From the NCBI GenBank assembly GCA_910592005.1, contig CAJVPP010002645.1, forward strand, positions 1-14,025: a stretch of DNA of 14,025 nt. Direction: 5' to 3'. A program made the position numbers and the translations under genes. A model generated the notes under the pieces. That model ran no database searches. It was not told the DNA's origin and worked only from the letters and a program-made list of their open reading frames with translations. Shown in pieces: positions 9,967 to 14,025 of the stretch. Positions within the stretch are counted from its first letter, which is position 1; every line of letters starts with the position of its first letter. The DNA is from Funneliformis mosseae (taxonomy: Eukaryota > Glomeromycota > Glomeromycetes > Glomerales > Glomeraceae).

Positions 9967-9972
9967 TTTATT
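9967..9972 (-). terminator. Candidate poly(A) signal of the metallothionein gene
   Basis: AATAAA on the minus strand, about 112 nt past the metallothionein stop codon, in A+T-rich DNA. It is a plausible 3'-end signal, but this hexamer is common by chance in such DNA. Confidence 0.4.
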
Positions 9973-10083
9973 GAATTAAAAAATAAAAAATATCAATAGG
10001 AAAATATCAAATTTAAAGAATAAAAAAAAATTTGGAAAAAAGGGCAAAAATAATCATGAATTTAAACAAAGACCATCCCCAAA

Positions 10084-10383
10084 TCATTTCTTGCCGCATG
10101 TACATGCGGATGGTGCACATTTACAATCGGAACAAGTACACGCTCTAAAAAAAGAATAGGAAATAAATAAATTTAATAGATTCAAAAAAAAAAAATTTGA
10201 AAGATTCTCTGATACATACTCATTACCGCATGCTTTGGGTTCGCCAGAATTTTGACGATGTTCAGTTTCTTTGATTCCTGGTTTAGTTGAAGTGGTATGT
10301 TCTTTACTTTGTTTGCCACAAGTACAAATTCCTTCACATTTACAATTCTCTCCACATACGCAAATTTGTTCTTTTGAAGACAT
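10084..10383 (-). CDS. Metallothionein, two Cys domains, one 75-nt intron (spliced 74 aa)
   Basis: Exon 1 is 10220-10383 and exon 2 is 10084-10144 on the minus strand. The intron 10145-10219 begins GTATGT and ends TTTTTTTAG. The spliced protein has 74 residues and 13 cysteines. The N-terminal domain is CVCGENCKCEGICTCGK (residues 8-24), followed by a Cys-free hydrophilic linker of about 27 residues. A lone Cys52 precedes the C-terminal domain CTCSDCKCAPSACTCGK (57-73). The C-X-C spacing is that of metallothioneins, which bind copper, zinc or cadmium through thiolates in the cytosol for metal storage, detoxification and redox protection. Length and layout resemble the metallothioneins of arbuscular mycorrhizal fungi. 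Without splicing the frame stays open (99 codons), but the intron codes for an F/L-rich stretch foreign to the family, so splicing is the better model. The ATG at 10381-10383 directly precedes the first conserved residues. The gene appears intact and is the only clearly functional one here. Confidence 0.93.
   Translation of the reverse strand: MSSKEQICVCGENCKCEGICTCGKQSKEHTTSTKPGIKETEHRQNSGEPKACGNEYVSENLSNFFFLNLLNLFISYSFFRACTCSDCKCAPSACTCGKK
10145..10219 (-). other. Intron of the metallothionein gene
   Basis: This is a 75-nt GT...AG intron with a T-rich 3' end, splitting the Glu55 codon GA|A. Its length is a multiple of three and it contains no stop in the reading frame, so an unspliced transcript would still be translated through it. 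Confidence 0.88.
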
Positions 10384-10447
10384 TTTTTTTGATAATTTTT
10401 TTAGATAATTTTTTTTTTTGTTTAAAAAGTGGATCAGAAATTGACCT

Positions 10448-10455
10448 TATTTATA
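10448..10455 (-). promoter_or_regulatory. TATA box candidate for the metallothionein gene
   Basis: TATAAATA on the minus strand, about 65-72 nt upstream of the ATG, followed by an A-rich leader. Spacing would put the transcription start near 10415-10425. Confidence 0.55.
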
Positions 10456-10507
10456 AAGAAGAATTGACCCTGTGATGGGAAAATTTCAATTTTGAGAATA
10501 ATGTGCC

Positions 10508-10512
10508 ATTGG
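10508..10512 (-). promoter_or_regulatory. CCAAT box candidate for the metallothionein gene
   Basis: CCAAT on the minus strand (within GCCAATGGC), about 53 nt upstream of the TATA candidate. A second CCAAT lies at 10585-10589. I found no exact metal-response core (TGCRCNC) that I would defend in this promoter. Confidence 0.35.
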
Positions 10513-10846
10513 CTGAAAACGCGATTTTAAACAAATCTTTTTTTGCAATTTTAACGCCTCCATACCAGTTTAGTAATTTCTTGAATTGGTTAAAAGTCAT
10601 ATTGACGCCCTACCCTAAAAAGACTGCGTGTTTGAAATAAAAGCATCGCACCGTAATTTCCAAACCATTTTTATCATAAATGACGATTGATTGAGCATTG
10701 TAATTTTATCTAATTCTATACAAGAAAACTTAAAATCATAATTATATCACTGAAAAAATAACAAATCACCAAAAACTGATTACTACAAGGAAAGTTACAT
10801 TATAATAATAGATAGTACTGACGTCAAAGAGCTTATACTACAAACG

Positions 10847-10986
10847 CTACTTTGATTTTTGATCTGCATCCGTAAAATTTCTTTCGGCAGTACCTATTAA
10901 TGCCGCACAAGTCATTATAATTCCTAATGGAAAAAAAGTTTGATATCATTACGAATTACTTTCGCACGATTATACGAAGTTAACAT
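10847..10986 (-). pseudogene. Possible small mitochondrial-type protein gene, frameshifted (very tentative)
   Basis: On the minus strand an ATG at 10984-10986 starts MLTSYNRAKVIRNDIKLFFH and stops at 10924-10926. A second frame, beginning within the same T-run, carries PLGIIMTCAALIGTAERNFT followed by DADQKSK and a stop (10847-10849). Read as one protein with a slip in the seven-T run, it would be about 46 residues with a central hydrophobic segment. That loosely recalls the NDUFA4/B12D-type small respiratory-chain subunits (basic N-terminus, PL, small-residue membrane helix, Arg, then Asp-rich end). A 52-nt intron (GTATAA...CATTAG) would give a different short protein instead. It could be a broken gene, a sequencing error in the homopolymer or chance. 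Confidence 0.25.
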
Positions 10987-10989
10987 TCT

Positions 10990-11400
10990 TTAAAATAAAA
11001 TAGATTGATTTTTTAAATTTTGAATGGTGGCTACTATTAACGATTAATTTTTTTGTCAACGTTGTGTAACTTATCTCATCTCTTTTTCTACTATTTTCAT
11101 ATGATGACATTATCGTATTGACAGAAATGAAATTTGAGCATGTGCGGCAAAAAAATTTTTTATCATTTATTTTTCATTGAGTTTAGGTATTCTTTCATCA
11201 TTAACACGCAGATTTGCTTAATAATTATTTATCAATCACCGGATAAATCCAATGTTACATAGATCAAGTAGTTTCTCTCATTAATAAAAGTTTTCTCGTT
11301 CAAAAGGGAACTTAGCTATGAAGTTGATGTAAATGTCATATTTTATATTTTATATATAATAAACTTCTGAAATTTAAAATTTTCTACATTTTCAAAACCA
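10990..11400. other. Intergenic DNA of intermediate composition, no supportable gene
   Basis: G+C is somewhat higher than in the distal regions. A 46-codon minus-strand frame (10970-11110, starting MSSYENSRKRDEISYTTL) overlaps the tentative gene to its left and has no recognisable family. I see no splice pattern that links it to a longer gene. Confidence 0.35.
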
Positions 11401-11407
11401 AAATTTT

Positions 11408-11602
11408 TTATGAGAAAGAATTATTCAAATAGCGTAAAAATTGTTTCTTTTTTTTTTTATATCTATTAAAACCGATCAAAAAAATGCTTTTAAAAAATAA
11501 ATATATTATCGCAATATACTTTTCGTATTTAAGACATTTTTCGTGTTTACAGTTTAGTTCAAAGAGGTTCTTAGCCGCAAAGTTAGTACAAAAGTCACTC
11601 AT
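11408..11602 (-). CDS. Hypothetical small protein, possibly with a 57-nt intron
   Basis: The unspliced frame is 64 codons from ATG 11600-11602. Its first 83 nt look coding, with mixed codons and three Cys in MSDFCTNFAAKNLFELNCKH and the following EKCLKYEK. The middle turns into an A+T-rich hydrophobic stretch bounded by GTATAT and TTTTAATAG (11463-11519). Removing that gives a 45-residue protein ending KYKKKKKQFLRYLNNSFS, in phase. The start overlaps the decayed plus-strand fragment to its right. I do not recognise the family; chance is a real alternative. Confidence 0.25.
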   Translation of the reverse strand: MSDFCTNFAAKNLFELNCKHEKCLKYEKYIAIIYLFFKSIFLIGFNRYKKKKKQFLRYLNNSFS

Positions 11603-11620
11603 AAATTTTCAAAATTCTGA

Positions 11621-12084
11621 AATGTCTTTTTGAAGAAATTGAGTGATAAATCAGAAGAACCAGCTACTTTTACTTTGGATAAGAAATATTTAATTAAAAT
11701 AATTGATGAACTATATGCAGAAGATACTAATTCATTTAACATAATTATTGAAAAATGGAATCTAAAAATTTTAATCCGCTCCGCTGTATCATTATCAAGT
11801 GTTGGCAATTGGACCAATTGGACTTAGTAAAACTGCGCCACAATTTGAATTGGACGTATGAATTTTATATGTCCAATTGTCTAATTCATGCATGCAATTG
11901 AAATGATAAAATTACCAACACTGATCATTATTGATAAAATAGATGGGTATATTAAAAGATGTGAAAATTCAAAGTTTCTAAACATTATGACAGATTTTGT
12001 GATATATTGCAGATAGATAGAAAAAGTATTGTTAAAGCAAATGGTGTATTAAAACAATTAGATGAAACAAAAAAATCTTTATGA
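11621..12084 (+). pseudogene. Decayed coding fragment of unknown family, interrupted by a MITE
   Basis: Frame 1 of the remnant (11621-11787) reads LKKLSDKSEEPATFTLDKKY then LIKIIDELYAEDTNSFNIII and EKWNLKILIRSAV, which has the look of real protein but no ATG start (the first in-frame codons follow a TGA). It is cut by the 128-bp element at 11796-11923. After the element an open frame resumes as IIIDKIDGYIKRCENSKFLN and so on to TAG 12014-12016, then in another frame IDRKSIVKANGVLKQLDETK to TGA 12082-12084. An A18 tract follows at 12094-12111. The pieces suggest a broken gene or a retroposed gene fragment. Family not recognised. The C-terminal VGNWTNWT of the longest open piece is MITE sequence, and the opposite-strand frame 11599-11817 is a shadow. 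Confidence 0.4.
11796..11923. mobile_element. 128-bp hAT-type MITE with 8-bp target duplication
   Basis: ATCATTAT occurs directly on both sides (11788-11795 and 11924-11931), a perfect 8-bp target duplication. The ends are inverted: CAAGTGTTGGCAATT at the left against CAGTGTTGGTAATTT on the opposite strand at the right, differing by one extra A and one substitution. The CAGTG terminus and 8-bp duplication point to hAT. Inside is a stem AATTGGACGTAT/ATATGTCCAATT (11848-11859 and 11867-11878, one mismatch). The element is too short to code. Confidence 0.85.
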
Positions 12085-12093
12085 TTTAGATTT

Positions 12094-12111
12094 AAAAAAA
12101 AAAAAAAAAAA
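12094..12111 (+). repeat. A18 tract downstream of the decayed coding fragment
   Basis: Eighteen consecutive A residues, ten bases past the last stop of the fragment. It could be a retroposed poly(A) tail or simple A-richness. Confidence 0.5.
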
Positions 12112-12867
12112 TACAAACCAAAGTAAACTTCATCAAAAAAAATGTTTATTTTGTGAAAAACTTTTTATTTTTTTATATAAGATTTAAAATGTGAAATATT
12201 TATGGTATATAATTAAAAAAATATACAAATAGTTTATAATAGCCAATGTATTAAGTTATATGATTCTATATATAAACATCTTAATAAAATTTAAAAATTC
12301 CCTATATATATATAATTATTATAAATGTGAAAGAAGACATTTTCATATAAATCAAGAAAAAAAACAAAAATGTTAAAAAAACAAATTATAGTGAGAATAT
12401 TAAAAAAATTTTCAATTATTTATGTAATAGTTTTTAAATATTATATATAGGATACAATGGAAGTTCTAGAATTAAAATCAAAATAATATTTAAAAAAAGG
12501 TTTTAATCTTTTTCTGATTTAATTTCTGTTATAGATCATAAGTATTAATTCAGATTTTAAATCAATCTAAGCTCCTTTCTCACTATCTAATATTTTGATA
12601 TATTGCTTAGTTTGAAATTATCCTATAGAATATCAAGAAATACACTGTTTCTTTTAATATTTCTAGTTTGATTTTAACCCCAAATAATATATCAAAAAAA
12701 TGTATACTATACTGCTTACTGCTAGGAGTAATCTTAAATATTAAGGAATAAAATAATGAAATATTTAAAACTATAACTCTTACAATCCTAAAATATATAC
12801 CTTTATTTTGTGATATTCTAAAATTAATTCTAAATGTAATTTATAGAACTCTAAATTAAGTTAAATC

Positions 12868-13180
12868 AACCTGTTTACCTAACCTAACCTAAAAATTCAA
12901 GTCAGATCAATAGATTTTTAGGTTAATATTAGGTCAGATCAATAGATCAACCTAACTTGACCTGATTTGATAAAATTTAAATTAATCAATCATTTTTCTT
13001 AAATGTTTTATTATCGTTAAATTAAATATAACAGCATTGATTAAATAAATTAATAATTGTTTATTATATTATTATTTATATTAAATATTTTTTAATATTA
13101 TTTAACGAGTAAATAAAAAAAATTTTTTTTTGAATTAGATTAGGTCAGGTCAAATAAATCTGATCTGACAGGTCAACTAA
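12868..13180. repeat. Cluster of GGTCA/TGACC and CCTAACC motifs
   Basis: The left part has CCTAACCTAACCTAA. GTCAGATCAATAGAT occurs twice (about 12902 and 12934), followed by TCAACCTAACTTGACCTGA. About 200 bp further on, GATTAGGTCAGGTCAAAT and TCTGATCTGACAGGTCAACT (13137-13179) carry the same motifs in opposite orientation. The two clusters could be the ends of a degenerate inverted-repeat element, but I cannot align clear termini or a target duplication. Confidence 0.5.
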
Positions 13181-13654
13181 TTAAATTATATATTACCAAT
13201 ACATTAAAATTTATTGTTTAAATAAAAAATATAAAAAAATTAAAATAAATAAAATAATTATGATATTTTTAAATAATCAGTTATAATGTAAATAAATCAT
13301 AAAATAAATAAGTAGGAGGGAGAGAGAATAAAGTATTTTTTTACACATATTTTATGAAATTTAAAGTGAACTTTACTCTTAAATAAAGTTTTTAAATTTA
13401 TCATTAATTATTATAATTAAAATATATATTTAAAAGAATAAAATTTTGTATGAAAAACTGTAATTGTAATATTTAATTATTATATTAATTACTGTTTTAT
13501 AAAATCTTAAAAATATAATAAAAAATCAATAAAAAAAAATTTTTTTAAATTTATTTAAAAAAAATTAATTATAATAAAATACATTTATATTGATATAGTA
13601 TTTAATAAATTACACAAATAAATATTCAAAAAAATAAAAACAAATTGAGAATTA

Positions 13655-14025
13655 ATATAGTTACAAAAAGTTATTACTTAATATATATTAAACTAACAGA
13701 GATAAAAATTTATATTTAAATAGTTACAAAAATATAGAAAATATTTACTTAATGCATAATAATCAGTTTATTTTAACTAAAGTAATCAAATTAATTTGTG
13801 AAGTTAAAAAAGTATAATTCATTTAGTAAAGTTACAAAAAAAATATTTCTACATAAATATTAATCCAATCAATATAAAAAATTAGATATAAATAATATTG
13901 AATCTGCTAAACAACTTTTACTTAGAAATAAAAGGTAATTAACTTTAACTAAAATGCTTAAATTATCCTGTGAAGTTAAAAAAAAGTGGTATAATGTTAA
14001 TAAAGTTACTAAAATACATATTACT
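13655..14025. repeat. Diverged direct repeat, period about 172 bp, running off the window
   Basis: TTTAACTAAAG...TGTGAAGTTAAAAAAGT (around 13772-13812) recurs as TTTAACTAAAA...TGTGAAGTTAAAAAAAAGT (around 13944-13987); the GTGAAGTTAAA anchors are 172 bp apart. Shorter AGTTACAAAAA...TTACTTAAT motifs appear at about 13660 and 13721. The copies are imperfect and the array may continue past the edge. Confidence 0.5.

Larger units (their letters stand above)
12112..14025. other. A+T-rich DNA without a supportable gene
   Basis: No convincing open frame on either strand. It contains the GGTCA/TGACC cluster (12868-13180) and a diverged direct repeat near the right edge, listed separately. A 28-codon minus-strand open run near 12600-12685 (DILFGVKIKLEILKETVYF) is too short to claim. 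Confidence 0.55.

Noticed and set aside
10287..10475. Plus-strand open frame of 62 codons
   Set aside because: It is antisense to metallothionein exon 1 and its promoter, with F/K-rich content typical of A+T-rich DNA read in a wrong frame.
11599..11817. Minus-strand open frame of 72 codons
   Set aside because: It runs through the left end of the MITE and is antisense to the more protein-like plus-strand remnant.

Overview
The window is a strongly A+T-rich (about three quarters or more by eye), gene-poor piece of eukaryotic nuclear DNA. The only gene I recognise with confidence is a small two-domain metallothionein on the minus strand (10084-10383), split by one 75-nt intron. Short GT...AG introns, the metallothionein architecture and the make-up of the transposons fit a fungus, most likely an arbuscular mycorrhizal fungus of the Rhizophagus/Glomeromycotina type. 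The organism call is inference from memory of such sequences; no search was run.

Layout. Positions 1-2754 hold a heavily decayed transposase gene (EnSpm/Plavaka-like, plus strand, entering from outside the window) with many in-frame stops, several frameshifts and one still recognisable intron. It is followed at once by a tandem array (2840-3582) in which two related units of 74 and 71 bp alternate. Positions 3583-5111 are A+T-rich with a 42-bp-arm foldback (4088-4182). A complete but dead pogo/Tigger-type DNA transposon occupies 5112-7962. It has matching terminal inverted repeats, a TA target duplication and a broken DDD transposase on the minus strand. Two small non-autonomous elements follow: a 226-bp hAT-type MITE with a perfect 8-bp target duplication (8529-8754) and a 155-bp foldback (9657-9811).

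The gene-bearing island is about 9.85-12.1 kb, where G+C is visibly higher. It contains the metallothionein with a likely poly(A) signal, TATA box and CCAAT box. It also contains two weak candidates for small minus-strand genes (10847-10986, probably broken; 11408-11602) and a decayed plus-strand coding fragment (11621-12084). That fragment is interrupted by a second hAT-type MITE (128 bp, perfect 8-bp duplication) and followed by an A18 tract. From 12.1 kb to the end there is A+T-rich DNA with a cluster of GGTCA/TGACC motifs and a diverged direct repeat that runs off the edge.

Working together: the metallothionein would bind copper or other soft metals in the cytosol. Everything else is mobile DNA in various stages of decay, and both recognisable transposases look inactivated largely by C-to-T/G-to-A changes. 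I found no multi-gene system, CRISPR array, operon or RNA gene. The most interesting items are the exon/domain structure of the metallothionein, the heterodimeric repeat array and the three short inverted-repeat elements with readable target sites.
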